Shown: piece by piece, positions 23,403 through 32,256 of the stretch
Position numbering within the stretch: position 1 is the stretch's first letter
Layout of the letters: the number at the start of each line of letters is the position of its first letter
Assembly (NCBI GenBank): GCA_036563875.1
Contig: DATCLO010000069.1
Coordinates: 1-48,471, forward strand
DNA length: 48,471 bases
Reading direction: 5' to 3'
Source: ZC4RG29 sp036563875
GTDB taxonomy: Bacteria > Bacteroidota > Bacteroidia > Cytophagales > Cyclobacteriaceae
The notes under the pieces: model-generated
What the model saw: the letters and a program-made list of their open reading frames with translations, nothing else
The model's database searches: none
Told to the model about the DNA's origin: nothing
Translations under genes and position numbers: made by a program

Positions 23403-24878
23403 TTAATAAGCCCGTGCAAACAACACGCGACGCTTCGATGGCTTCCCGGAATAGACGCATTTGCCCTCCTCGTCAGGGGCGTCAAGGGGGATGCAGCGGA
23501 TCGTGGCTTTCGTTTCCTCTTTAATCAACGCTTCAGTTTCCATGGTGCCATCCCAGTGTGCTGACACAAATCCACCTTTCTCGTCGAGCACCTCGATCAT
23601 TTCCTTGTAGGTCTCAACGCGTGTCGTCTTCTGGTTACGGAAATCCAGCGCTCGCTTGTAGATGGATTTTTGAATGTCGTCAAGCAGGGCAGGAATCGTC
23701 GTTGCTGCCGCTTCCAGTTTCACGACCTGCTTTTCGCGGGTATCGCGACGCGCCACTTCGAGCGTGCCGTTTTCAAGATCTCGTGGTCCGATAGCGATGC
23801 GAACCGGAATGCCTTTCAGTTCATGCTCGGCAAACTTGAATCCCGGTTTGTGCGTGTCGCGGTCGTCGAATTTCACCGTGAGACCCTGGCGGCGCAGATC
23901 AGCCAGTACGGGTTCGATCCGTGCGGAAATCGCACTCAGTTCTTCTTCATTCCGGAAGATGGGCACGACCACGACATGGATCGGTGCCAGTTTAGGAGGG
24001 AGAACGAGCCCATCGTCGTCTGAGTGTGCGAGGATCAGGGCGCCTATGAGTCGCGTGCTGACACCCCAGGATGTACCCCAGACGTATTCAAGTTTTCCGT
24101 CCTTTCCGGAGAACTGTACATCGAAAGCTTTCGCGAAATTCTGGCCGAGGAAGTGTGAGGTACCGGCCTGCAACGCCTTGCCGTCCTGCATCATGGCCTC
24201 GATACAGTACGTGTCAACAGCGCCTGGAAACTTCTCCCCTTCACTCTTCTTACCCTTGAACACCGGCATAGCCATGTACTCCTGCGCGAACGTTTCGTAT
24301 ACGTCGAGCATCTGGAGTGTTTCCTTTACGGCTTCATCGGCCGTGGCGTGCGCTGTATGTCCTTCCTGCCACAGGAATTCCGCGGTCCGGAGGAAAAGGC
24401 GGGTGCGCATCTCCCACCGTACGACGTTGGCCCACTGGTTGACGAGAATGGGGAGGTCACGATAGCTCTGTATCCATCTTTTGTACGTATTCCAGATTAC
24501 CGTTTCAGACGTAGGCCGAACGATGAGTTCTTCTTCCAGCTTAGCGTCCGGGTCGACAATGACACCGCTGCCATCTTCAGCGTTCTTCAGACGGTAGTGC
24601 GTCACGACGGCGCACTCCTTCGCGAAACCTTCTACGTGTTCCGCTTCGCGCGCGAGGTAGGATTTGGGTACAAACAACGGGAAGTACGCATTGACATGAC
24701 CCGTGTCTTTGAACATTTTGTCGAGGGCAGCCTGCATCTTCTCCCATATGCTGAAGCCGTAAGGTTTGATCACCATACAGCCCCTTACATCGGAGTGTTC
24801 AGCGAGGTCCGCCTTCTTCACTAACTCGTTGTACCACTGTGAGTAATCCTCCGACCTGGACGGTAATTCTTTGGCCAT
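23403..24878 (-). CDS. proS: Prolyl-tRNA synthetase, archaeal/eukaryal (type 3) form
   Basis: 491 residues. Class II synthetase motifs are visible: motif 1 region VRGCMVIKPYGFSIWEKM, motif 2 NQWANVVRWEMRTRLFLRTAEFLWQEGHTAH, motif 3 VWGTSWGVSTRLIGALILAHSDD. There is no editing insertion between motifs 2 and 3, and a C-terminal zinc/Tyr-ending extension finishes in VLFARAY, which marks the archaeal/eukaryal type common in Bacteroidota. It charges tRNA-Pro with proline. Monocistronic as far as seen; the hairpins at 23285-23378 begin about 25 bases after the stop. Confidence 0.97.
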   Translation of the reverse strand: MAKELPSRSEDYSQWYNELVKKADLAEHSDVRGCMVIKPYGFSIWEKMQAALDKMFKDTGHVNAYFPLFVPKSYLAREAEHVEGFAKECAVVTHYRLKNAEDGSGVIVDPDAKLEEELIVRPTSETVIWNTYKRWIQSYRDLPILVNQWANVVRWEMRTRLFLRTAEFLWQEGHTAHATADEAVKETLQMLDVYETFAQEYMAMPVFKGKKSEGEKFPGAVDTYCIEAMMQDGKALQAGTSHFLGQNFAKAFDVQFSGKDGKLEYVWGTSWGVSTRLIGALILAHSDDDGLVLPPKLAPIHVVVVPIFRNEEELSAISARIEPVLADLRRQGLTVKFDDRDTHKPGFKFAEHELKGIPVRIAIGPRDLENGTLEVARRDTREKQVVKLEAAATTIPALLDDIQKSIYKRALDFRNQKTTRVETYKEMIEVLDEKGGFVSAHWDGTMETEALIKEETKATIRCIPLDAPDEEGKCVYSGKPSKRRVLFARAY

Positions 24879-25051
24879 TCTGGTATAATAGTTGCTCTAA
24901 ATTTGGAAGAAAAATTCCCGGCAAATATACGTCAGACACAACGTTTTGCGTGGTTTACCAGAATTTTAATAGAGGTTATAGGGTTAATTTCATAAATTGA
25001 AATACTTTTCATCGCTTATCCGTTATAAGCATTAGAAGACAGGGGGTATTT

Positions 25052-26134
25052 ATGCAACTAAAAAGCTTTCTCATAGGATGTCTTAGCCTCGCGGTGGCCA
25101 CAGGCGCCTCTGCCCAGGTTGAGTACGACGACATGTACTTCAATTCATCGGATCGCCGTGAACTGAAAGCCGTCAAGGGATCTGAGACTTTTGCCCTGAA
25201 CAGCAAGAAGAAGAAAGCCTCGAAGGAAGACGAGTTCAGCAATCCGACCGACAGCTATTCGGCAAGAAATATCAATCCTGAACACATCTCGCGGTCAAAC
25301 GCTGACGAAGCGCGTGCTGACGAGCAGGATTACTACATCACGAACTACAATCAAAAAACGGCAGCCGGGTACTCAGCATGGCATAACCAGTTCAACAACT
25401 GGTATAACAGTCCCTGGTACTCGACGGGCTGGTACAGTGCGCGGTACAACCCGTACATGTATTCTCCGTACTGGACTTCCTCATGGTATGATCCGTTCTA
25501 CTACGATCGCTTCTATTCCAGCTGGTACGATCCGTTTTACTCAAGCTGGGGCCCGTCATGGAGCTTTGGCTGGGGATTCTCCTATGGGTCGTTCTACAGC
25601 CCGTGGCGTTGGGGTTTGAGCGCCGGGTACGGTTGGTATAATTCGTGGTATCCGAGGACGATCATCATTGTGGACAACGATGGTACATCCCGGGTACAAT
25701 ACGGCAAACGCGGAACCCGCGGCGTTGCTTCGTACAACAATAGCGCTGTGACCAACAACCGGTCGAGAGGTGGCGTTGTGACACCCAGCTATTCCCGACC
25801 TAATACAAACGGCCGTACTTCCAGTTCCTATACCCGACCTACTACTACTGGTCGTACTTCAGGTGTGATAAGCACTTCGAATTCGTCGCAGCAGCAGTCG
25901 TCCTACTACAACAAGAACTGGAGGAGCGCAACGCAGTCTACGCCAGTACGCAGCTGGTCTTCCGGTTCGGGTACGCGACCGACGTATGATGGCGGAAGCT
26001 ACAATCGCAGTTCGCAGAGTCCCACCTACTCTCCTGCACCTCAGCGGAGTTCTAGTGGTGGCAGCAGCGGCTACAGCGGTGGAAGCAGCGGCAGCAGCTC
26101 AGGAGGCAGCAGCGGCAGAACACGCGGCCGGTAA
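25052..26134 (+). CDS. Secreted Tyr/Trp-rich low-complexity protein of unknown function
   Basis: 360 residues with signal peptide (1-21, TGASAQ). Four zones: a charged segment with SKKKKASKEDEF (20-75), an extreme aromatic block at about 95-200 made of WY/YSPW/SSWYDPF motifs, a short ordered strand TIIIVDNDGTSRVQYG (about 203-218), and a Ser/Gly/Arg/Tyr tail ending in GGSSGYSGGSSGSSSGGSSG. A GGGGG run 5-9 bases before the ATG may help ribosome binding. It precedes an OmpP1-like porin gene by 21 bases and is probably co-transcribed. No family recognised; the composition suggests a surface or matrix-forming, possibly aggregating, protein. Confidence 0.85.
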   Translation: MQLKSFLIGCLSLAVATGASAQVEYDDMYFNSSDRRELKAVKGSETFALNSKKKKASKEDEFSNPTDSYSARNINPEHISRSNADEARADEQDYYITNYNQKTAAGYSAWHNQFNNWYNSPWYSTGWYSARYNPYMYSPYWTSSWYDPFYYDRFYSSWYDPFYSSWGPSWSFGWGFSYGSFYSPWRWGLSAGYGWYNSWYPRTIIIVDNDGTSRVQYGKRGTRGVASYNNSAVTNNRSRGGVVTPSYSRPNTNGRTSSSYTRPTTTGRTSGVISTSNSSQQQSSYYNKNWRSATQSTPVRSWSSGSGTRPTYDGGSYNRSSQSPTYSPAPQRSSSGGSSGYSGGSSGSSSGGSSGRTRGR

Positions 26135-26155
26135 TCAGCACAAAACGATTCAGTC

Positions 26156-27676
26156 ATGAGCAAAAAATTGTCAGGATTTATCCTGGGTGTTATTCTATTG
26201 CACTTTGGATTCGGGGCACTTGCCCAGGGCTACGTTGAAACCGCCCACCTGTTCAGCCGTACGAAGCCGGGAGGCAGTGCTCGTATTCAGGGCGCAGGCG
26301 GCGCGCAGATCGCGCTCGGTGGTGACTACAGCTCGGCACTATCCAACCCTGCGGGGCTCGGAATGTACAACCGATCCGAAGTTTCCATTACCCCTGCCTA
26401 TTCGACTTTTAATGCCAACTCGCTATACTTTGGCTCAGAGAATAACGCCGACAAGACAAAGCTCAACATCCCGGGTCTTTCCCTGGTGTTTCACATGCCC
26501 TCCAACAAGGGGTCGTACGTCGGCGGATCTTTTGCTTTGACATTTTCGCGAATAAACGACTTTAACGGGGAGATTCTGTATAATGGCGTAAACCAGCAGA
26601 ACACGTCCATCATCGACTACTTCATCGACGATGCAGCCTTCGGTACAGTCGCGCAGTTTAATGAAGGAGGGGCGCTCTACAACTCTCCAACAGGTCTCGC
26701 CTACCACAACTATCTGATTGGACCCCAAACCCTGCTCGACCCGCCTGGTCCCGAAGATGAATACTTCAGCGACGTAACGTCAATACCGTTTCAGCAGGAA
26801 GAGATTCGCACAAAGGGAGCATCCAATCAGTGGAGCCTGTCGTATGGCGGCAATTATAACGACATGATCTTCTTCGGCGGGGGCATCGGCATAACCACGA
26901 TTCGTTACAAATCGGAAAAGTTTTTCACGGAAGATTTCCAGGGAGATCCGTACCTGAATAACCTCGCGCTGCAGGAAGTTCTTGACATTCGCGGTACGGG
27001 GATCAACGCGACACTTGGTGTCATTGTCCGGCCTGTAAACTTCTTCCAGGTTGGTGCATCCATCACAACACCGACCTTCTACCAGATGTCTGAAACCTAT
27101 AACGCCGAGTTGAGTACGAGCTGGAAAAACTTCGACTACTTCGGCGATGGTCAGGTCATACTTAACAATGAAAGCGCAGCTACCGATATCGTGACTTCAG
27201 ATTATACTCTGACAACACCTCTTAAGTTCAGCACGGGGATTGCCTTTATCACGAAACGCGGTTATATCGCCGGGGACGTTGAGTTCGTTAATCCGTCGAA
27301 GACGAAATACGACTCCGAAACATCCGGCATCTCCTATGCACCGGAAAATGCAGCAATACGCGAAACGTTCAAGGCTGTAACGAACTTCAGACTAGGGGGA
27401 GAATTCAGGTACAACATCTTCCGCGTGCGTGCAGGCTACGCCATACAGGGAAATACATTCAGCGACGACATCGACCTCGACAACCAAATCAACACCATCA
27501 GCGCGGGAGTGGGTATCCGTACGAGCAAATACTTCGTCGACCTCGCGTGGATCCAAAACTCATCGGATGCGATCTACAATCCCTATTCGTTCGTGGTGTA
27601 CGATATACCGACCCCGGAAGTCGACCTGGAACACAAGGTCACCAGCGTGATGCTAACCCTGGGTGTGACTTTCTAA
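26156..27676 (+). CDS. OmpP1/FadL-type outer-membrane protein
   Basis: 506 residues with signal peptide (1-23, FGALAQ). The mature start has the FadL/OmpP1 layout: GGSARIQGAGGAQIALGGDY and SSALSNPAGLGMYNRSEVS, followed by alternating beta strands to a terminal Phe (VMLTLGVTF). FadL-family barrels let hydrophobic compounds such as fatty acids or aromatics cross the outer membrane. It follows the Tyr/Trp-rich gene by 21 bases, and its stop overlaps the convergent aroK by 24 bases. Substrate unknown. Confidence 0.9.
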   Translation: MSKKLSGFILGVILLHFGFGALAQGYVETAHLFSRTKPGGSARIQGAGGAQIALGGDYSSALSNPAGLGMYNRSEVSITPAYSTFNANSLYFGSENNADKTKLNIPGLSLVFHMPSNKGSYVGGSFALTFSRINDFNGEILYNGVNQQNTSIIDYFIDDAAFGTVAQFNEGGALYNSPTGLAYHNYLIGPQTLLDPPGPEDEYFSDVTSIPFQQEEIRTKGASNQWSLSYGGNYNDMIFFGGGIGITTIRYKSEKFFTEDFQGDPYLNNLALQEVLDIRGTGINATLGVIVRPVNFFQVGASITTPTFYQMSETYNAELSTSWKNFDYFGDGQVILNNESAATDIVTSDYTLTTPLKFSTGIAFITKRGYIAGDVEFVNPSKTKYDSETSGISYAPENAAIRETFKAVTNFRLGGEFRYNIFRVRAGYAIQGNTFSDDIDLDNQINTISAGVGIRTSKYFVDLAWIQNSSDAIYNPYSFVVYDIPTPEVDLEHKVTSVMLTLGVTF

Positions 27677-28168
27677 CCATTTGAGGATGCGCTCTGCGAT
27701 CTCGTCCGGGGTACCAGAAGCTATCACTGTATGCTGGGCCATCTCGTAAATGGGTCGCCGTTGCTGCAGCAGCGCTCTTAGCTTCTCCTCCCTGTCGCCA
27801 CCCTGAATCAAGGGCCGATGCTCTTCCTCTGCGATTCGCGCGGCCAGCACGGAGGTGGGAACATCAAGGAAAATGCTTGACCCGCTACGGTTGATAATGT
27901 CTATGCCACTGTGGAAACAGGGAGCTCCACCTCCAGTAGCCATGACGAAGGCGTAGGGCCGTTCTGCCCAGGACCGAAGGAGACGAGATTCTAAATCACG
28001 AAAGTACGACTCACCTTTTTCAGCAAACAGTTGTGTGACCGTCATACCTGCCTCGCGTTCAATCTCTCCATCGAGATCGACGAAGGGCAATCGAAGCAAC
28101 ACGGCCAGCCGAGCACCCACCGCGCTTTTCCCTGATCCGGGCATACCGATGAGGTAAATGCGCTTCAT
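27653..28168 (-). CDS. aroK: Shikimate kinase
   Basis: 171 residues, the usual length. P-loop GMPGSGKS (8-15), shikimate-binding FVDLDGEIE and the following RDLESR, the GGG motif in ATGGGAPC, and the lid HRPLIQGGDREEKLRALLQQRRPIYE. It phosphorylates shikimate with ATP in aromatic amino-acid synthesis. It is the third gene of a leftward operon (DUF1599, BT_3928, aroK) with a 9-base gap to the gene before. Confidence 0.97.
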   Translation of the reverse strand: MKRIYLIGMPGSGKSAVGARLAVLLRLPFVDLDGEIEREAGMTVTQLFAEKGESYFRDLESRLLRSWAERPYAFVMATGGGAPCFHSGIDIINRSGSSIFLDVPTSVLAARIAEEEHRPLIQGGDREEKLRALLQQRRPIYEMAQHTVIASGTPDEIAERILKWLESHTQG

Positions 28169-28177
28169 TTCGGAAGA

Positions 28178-29287
28178 TCATTGATTAACCAGCTCGAGAA
28201 CGGATTCCGGATCGGGCGTATCGTTGTGATGCCATTTGCCCCGAACCGTGCCGTCAACCCAAAGCGTTATGCCCGGGTTCGACCTGATGATAGTCTTCAG
28301 CACAGTGGCATCGACGAAATAGTAGGGTACGCCCAGCTGATGCTCATGGCGGAAGGCGTCGATGTCGTGCGGCGGTGAGGATGTAAGGATCAGCATGTCG
28401 ATACGGCCTTCGAGGCTGGTCATGAGAGACCGAATCTCCTCCATGTTTTTTGTGGAAGTCTTCGTCGCATCCTGGACGATGAAAAACAGCTTTGCACCTT
28501 CGAAGGTATACGCGGTGACATCATCTCCGTTTTCATCCATTACGGCGTAGTCGGTAATCTTGGGTATCGTCTTGTCCTCATTCAGGACATGCGCGCTCTT
28601 GTACTTGTATCCGTCGGCCTCTGTGAGATAGGTTTCCGATCGCACCACCTCGCCGTCTTTTTCAAAGACATACTCAATGCGCGGCTGTTCAGGAGGCTGC
28701 ATTTGCTGCGGAATGTTGTTGCCAATGCGATACGCTCTGAAGTCGATGAATGGTAAGTGACGCAATGCGTATATCCCTGTGGCGAGACAGATCACCGACA
28801 CAACGCCAACAACAATCGCTCCGGTCCTGTCGGGAACGACCGATACAAATCTCCGGCGGTGCCAGAACAGGTGCAGCACGAACACCATGAGTATGACATC
28901 CTTGATGAACGACTGCCAGGGTGTGAGCTTAATGGCATCGCCAAAGCATCCGCAGTCCGTCACCTTGTTCGTATATGCCGAATAGAAAGTCAGAAACGTG
29001 AAGAATACCATCAGTGCGAGAAGCACGGTGGTCGTGACGTTCATTCGGTATCGCAACAAGACAGCGACGCCGAGGGCGAGTTCGAGGATGATAAGGATCA
29101 TCCCGATAGCGAGGGCATAGGGTACGAAGGTGTGGAAGAATGATCCGAAGTCATCAGCAAAAACCTCGAAGTACTCCTCGAGCTTGATTTGCGTCCCGAT
29201 CGGATCGTTAAGCTTGATCAGTCCTGAGAAAATGAACAATCCGCCCACGAAGTAAACGGAAAAGGCGTCCAGTATTCTGTTTCTCAT
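28178..29287 (-). CDS. BT_3928 family membrane protein with DoxX-like N-terminus
   Basis: 369 residues. Residues 1-190 form four to five membrane helices with the DoxX-type opening FIFSGLIKLNDPIGTQIKLEEYFEVF; a Cys pair in DCGCFGDAIKLTPW recalls MauE/DoxX proteins that handle disulfides. Residues 200-369 are soluble and look thioredoxin-like in outline (AKLFFIVQDATKTS, LTSSPPHDIDAFRHEHQLG, NPGITLWVDGTVRGKW) but without a CxxC. The gene overlaps the DUF1599 gene by 4 bases. In Bacteroidota these two are regularly neighbours. Role unproven; envelope redox or peptidoglycan-linked work has been guessed. Confidence 0.93.
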   Translation of the reverse strand: MRNRILDAFSVYFVGGLFIFSGLIKLNDPIGTQIKLEEYFEVFADDFGSFFHTFVPYALAIGMILIILELALGVAVLLRYRMNVTTTVLLALMVFFTFLTFYSAYTNKVTDCGCFGDAIKLTPWQSFIKDVILMVFVLHLFWHRRRFVSVVPDRTGAIVVGVVSVICLATGIYALRHLPFIDFRAYRIGNNIPQQMQPPEQPRIEYVFEKDGEVVRSETYLTEADGYKYKSAHVLNEDKTIPKITDYAVMDENGDDVTAYTFEGAKLFFIVQDATKTSTKNMEEIRSLMTSLEGRIDMLILTSSPPHDIDAFRHEHQLGVPYYFVDATVLKTIIRSNPGITLWVDGTVRGKWHHNDTPDPESVLELVNQ

Positions 29288-29829
29288 TGTTCTTCCGACA
29301 GTTTAATCAATGCGAACACTGCGTAGTTGATGATATCCTGATAGTTTGCCTTTACGCCTTCGCTGACGACCGTCTTGCCGGCGTTGTCTTCGATCTGCTT
29401 CACCCGCAGCAATTTCATCAGGATGATATCCGTAATGGACGACACGCGCATATCGCGCCACGCCTCATCGTAATCGTGATTCTTCTGATCGAGCAGCGCA
29501 AAGGTTTCATCGATTGCGCGGTCATAGAGTGGACGAAGTTGTTCATAGTCCATGTCCAGAGGCTCATCGTCGCTAAGTTGCATCTGGATGAGACCGATGG
29601 CACAGTAGTTTATGATTCCGATGAATTCGTCCGCGATGGAATCCCCGACTTTTTGGGTACCTTTCTCCTGAATGCTTCGGATGCGCTGCGCCTTGATCAT
29701 GATCTGGTCAGTGACCGAAGGCAGCCTAAGGATACGCCAGGCGGTACCATAGTCTTTGGTTTTCAGGGCAAACAATTCCCTGCACCGATTAATTACGTTC
29801 TTGTACTGAATGCTGGTTTGTTCGTTCAC
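29284..29829 (-). CDS. DUF1599 domain protein
   Basis: 181 residues made of two similar halves, each with the signature KTKDYGTAWRILRLPSVTDQI (first) and NHDYDEAWRDMRVSSITDII (second), followed by QRIRSIQE or LRVKQIED. This duplication is the DUF1599 domain, of unknown function and probably cytosolic. The ATG at 29829 is 40 bases from the divergent folP start, so both promoters share a short gap. It is the first gene of the operon with BT_3928 and aroK. Confidence 0.93.
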   Translation of the reverse strand: MNEQTSIQYKNVINRCRELFALKTKDYGTAWRILRLPSVTDQIMIKAQRIRSIQEKGTQKVGDSIADEFIGIINYCAIGLIQMQLSDDEPLDMDYEQLRPLYDRAIDETFALLDQKNHDYDEAWRDMRVSSITDIILMKLLRVKQIEDNAGKTVVSEGVKANYQDIINYAVFALIKLSEEQ

Positions 29830-29869
29830 GGCGGGCCTAAAAGTAACATAATTTCGGAAAACGTCTTAA

Positions 29870-30736
29870 ATGCATAATGCTATGCAAAATACTGCAATTC
29901 CGGTTCCCGGCACATTGAACGTCCGTGGACGGCTCGTGAACCTTTCGACGCCAAAGGTCATGGGAATACTCAACGTTACCCCGGATAGTTTTTATGAAGG
30001 TTCACGGCACGTGACGGAAAAAGACATCGTACAGCATGCGGAAAAAATGCTGGCACACGGCGCAACTTTTCTTGACATAGGTGGCTATTCATCCCGACCC
30101 GGCGCCGATGATATCGGCGAGGAGGAGGAATTGCGTCGCGTGCTCCCGGCCATGCGCGCGGTGATGAAGGCATTCCCGGATGCCATGGTCGCCATCGACA
30201 CCTTTCGCAGTGGTGTTGCCGCAGCTGCGGTTGACGCTGGCGCGTCCATCGTGAACGACATTTCCGCGGGTACGCTGGACCCCAATATGCCGGCGACCGT
30301 CGCCCGCCTGGGTGTTCCCTACATCGCCATGCACATGCGCGGTACTCCGAAAACGATGAACACGTTGACCGAGTACGACGACCTGGTCGGCGACATTATT
30401 CGGTACTTCCACGAGAAGATCGCCTCGTTCCATCAACTTGGAATCAAGGATATCATTGTAGATCCCGGTTTCGGTTTTGCGAAAACCGTTGACCAGAACT
30501 TCAAGCTGCTCTCGCGACTTCGTGAGCTGCGCATACTGGGTAAACCGATTCTGGTGGGACTTTCGCGGAAGTCGATGATCTGGCGCACGCTCATGACATC
30601 GCCCGACAACGCACTCAATGGCACAACCTGTCTGAACACCGTGGCGTTGCTCAACGGCGCTTCCATCCTTCGCGTTCACGACGTGCGGGAGGCAGCGGAT
30701 ACGATTACGCTTGTGAGCCGACTGAAGAGCAACTAA
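29870..30736 (+). CDS. folP: Dihydropteroate synthase
   Basis: 288 residues. Pterin- and pABA-binding motifs of the TIM-barrel family: VMGILNVTPDSF, DIGGYSSRPG, AIDTFRSGVA, NDISAGTLD, MHMRGTPKTM, DPGFGFAKT, VGLSRKSM and the final RVHDV. It joins pABA to dihydropterin pyrophosphate in folate synthesis and is the sulfonamide target. It starts at ATG 29870 (a second ATG at 29882 is equally possible) and precedes cdaA by 72 bases, a pairing often seen in Bacteroidota. Confidence 0.97.
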   Translation: MHNAMQNTAIPVPGTLNVRGRLVNLSTPKVMGILNVTPDSFYEGSRHVTEKDIVQHAEKMLAHGATFLDIGGYSSRPGADDIGEEEELRRVLPAMRAVMKAFPDAMVAIDTFRSGVAAAAVDAGASIVNDISAGTLDPNMPATVARLGVPYIAMHMRGTPKTMNTLTEYDDLVGDIIRYFHEKIASFHQLGIKDIIVDPGFGFAKTVDQNFKLLSRLRELRILGKPILVGLSRKSMIWRTLMTSPDNALNGTTCLNTVALLNGASILRVHDVREAADTITLVSRLKSN

Positions 30737-30791
30737 CGATATTTTCAAAAGGTTGCTCGTAATTCAGCAGGGTCCGTTGCAAACGAATTGG

Positions 30792-30799
30792 TACATTTG
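30792..30799 (+). promoter_or_regulatory. -7 element (TACATTTG) before cdaA
   Basis: An exact TAnnTTTG in the folP-cdaA gap, ending 9 bases before the ATG at 30809; no TTG stands 19-21 bases upstream. It could give cdaA a nearly leaderless transcript independent of folP. Confidence 0.45.
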
Positions 30800-30808
30800 T
30801 AAAGGCAC

Positions 30809-31651
30809 ATGGTACTCGCGTTCAGAATCGGATTTCTTGAAATTACGTGGGTCGACTTCATCGACGTCGGACTCGTCAGCGTCTTGCTGTACCAAATCTA
30901 CAAGCTGATTCGCGGCAGTATCGCCGTCAACATATTTCTTGGACTGCTGGCGTTGTACCTCGTGTACCTGATGGTGAACGCAGCCCAGATGGAACTGCTA
31001 AGTACGATCCTCGGCCAGTTCATGGGTGTTGGATTTATCGCGATGATCGTGTTATTCCAGCCGGAGATCCGGAAATTCCTCCTCGTACTGGGTCGCAGCA
31101 CGGAGTTCCGCGAAAATTTCCTGAAGACGGTATCGCATTGGCGGCACGGCCATGTTGACGACTTCGACGTGAGCCAGGTCATGGATGCGGTAAAGTCCCT
31201 CAAGGCCACCCGCACCGGAGCGCTGATCGTATTTACCCGCGACTCAGAGCTGAAGTTTTATGCGCAAACCGGTGACGCGCTCGATGCGGAAGTCAACAAA
31301 CGACTGCTGATCTCCATTTTTAACAAAACAAGTCCCCTCCACGACGGTGCTGTCATTATTTATAAAGGAAGAATCAAAGCGGCACGCTGCGTGCTTCCTG
31401 TCAGCGAGAACGACCACCTCCCGGCAGACTTTGGTCTCAGGCATCGGGCAGCAGTGGGCATGTCCGAAAACACAGATACCCTGGTTCTGGCTGTTTCGGA
31501 GGAAACCGGAAGGCTCATCCTCGCCCGGAACGGAAAGTATCTGAGATCGCTCTCCCTGACCCAAGCCGAAGAAAAGATCATTCAGTATCTCAACTACACG
31601 GAACCTTCGAATTGGGAGGAGATTGTTCCGGAGGAGGTTGCTGTAGATTAG
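30809..31651 (+). CDS. cdaA: Diadenylate cyclase CdaA
   Basis: 280 residues: three N-terminal membrane helices (about 10-95) and a DAC domain with the two signature motifs D179-G-A (SPLHDGAVII) and R211-H-R213 (GLRHRAAVG). It makes c-di-AMP from two ATP at the inner membrane, a messenger for osmotic and cell-wall balance. No CdaR gene is adjacent, which is usual in Bacteroidota. It follows folP by 72 bases and may also have its own -7 element. Confidence 0.96.
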   Translation: MVLAFRIGFLEITWVDFIDVGLVSVLLYQIYKLIRGSIAVNIFLGLLALYLVYLMVNAAQMELLSTILGQFMGVGFIAMIVLFQPEIRKFLLVLGRSTEFRENFLKTVSHWRHGHVDDFDVSQVMDAVKSLKATRTGALIVFTRDSELKFYAQTGDALDAEVNKRLLISIFNKTSPLHDGAVIIYKGRIKAARCVLPVSENDHLPADFGLRHRAAVGMSENTDTLVLAVSEETGRLILARNGKYLRSLSLTQAEEKIIQYLNYTEPSNWEEIVPEEVAVD

Positions 31652-31681
31652 GAACAGAGGCAGGCGCAGAGGCAGAGGGGT
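31652..31681. repeat. Purine-rich repeat (GGCGCAGAGGCAGAGG type) after cdaA
   Basis: The bases after the cdaA stop read ACAGAGGCAGGCGCAGAGG then CAGAGGGG, alternating GCAGAGG-like units. It belongs with the GAGACAC strings at 15946-15977 and 42642-42660. It has no dyad and is not a terminator. Confidence 0.45.
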
Positions 31682-31772
31682 AGAAGGATTCCAAAATAAC
31701 GCTCTGTCTATTGGCGTGATGAAGGAACATAAGGGGTGAAAATTGTGTATAGTATTATTAGCGGCAATGTGT

Positions 31773-31780
31773 TAGCTTTG
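31773..31780 (+). promoter_or_regulatory. -7 element (TAGCTTTG) before the small membrane-protein gene
   Basis: An exact TAnnTTTG, 23 bases before the ATG at 31804. The upstream -33 position lacks a TTG within 19-21 bases (nearest TTG at 31743, 27 bases away). Confidence 0.45.
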
Positions 31781-31803
31781 TATACAACGAACCCGGGTTT
31801 GAA

Positions 31804-32256
31804 ATGGTAGAAGCCAGTCCTTTCAAATTCTATTTTGCAAAGTACTTTTTCCTGGTGTTCGGCCTCTTGCAGTGGCTCGTCGCACTACTGATCTTCCTTC
31901 GACTCGACGGCACGCCCCGTGGCATCTTTGGGACGATGGTCTTTTTCACCATCGGGTTGATCCTGATCTTTATCTATGCGGTGTTCAGTGACAAGGTCAA
32001 GCGCGTGGCGATCGGGAAGAACAAGATCGTCATCATGGAAGGCAATCGAAACTACCGCTTCGAGTGGCCCGAGGTCAAATCGCTCAAACTCATTCCGGTT
32101 TTCAACCTGTACAAGCTGAAGCTGAAAGGCAGGAAAAGGCCGATCTACTTTTTCCCTGCGAAGAAGATCGATCCAACATTCGGACTGTTGGCGAAGGATA
32201 CTTCCCGTATGGGCACCATCGTGAAAAAGAAAAAGAAGCGGTTCAAGATCAAGTGA
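31804..32256 (+). CDS. Small membrane protein with a PH-like basic tail domain
   Basis: 150 residues: two membrane helices at about 10-60 (FLVFGLLQWLVALLIFL, TIGLILIFIYAVF), then an approximately 80-residue beta-rich domain (IGKNKIVIMEGNRNYRFEWPEVKSL in register) that resembles the bacterial PH-like/DUF of 2-helix membrane proteins, and a very basic tail KKKKKRFKIK. No family is certain. The final 8 bases overlap the stop of convergent kbl. Confidence 0.8.
   Translation: MVEASPFKFYFAKYFFLVFGLLQWLVALLIFLRLDGTPRGIFGTMVFFTIGLILIFIYAVFSDKVKRVAIGKNKIVIMEGNRNYRFEWPEVKSLKLIPVFNLYKLKLKGRKRPIYFFPAKKIDPTFGLLAKDTSRMGTIVKKKKKRFKIK

Noticed and set aside
23674..24465. 263-codon forward frame
   Set aside because: Antisense to proS and very Ser/Arg-rich, typical of a shadow frame.
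30089..30748. 219-codon reverse frame
   Set aside because: Antisense to folP; no domain.
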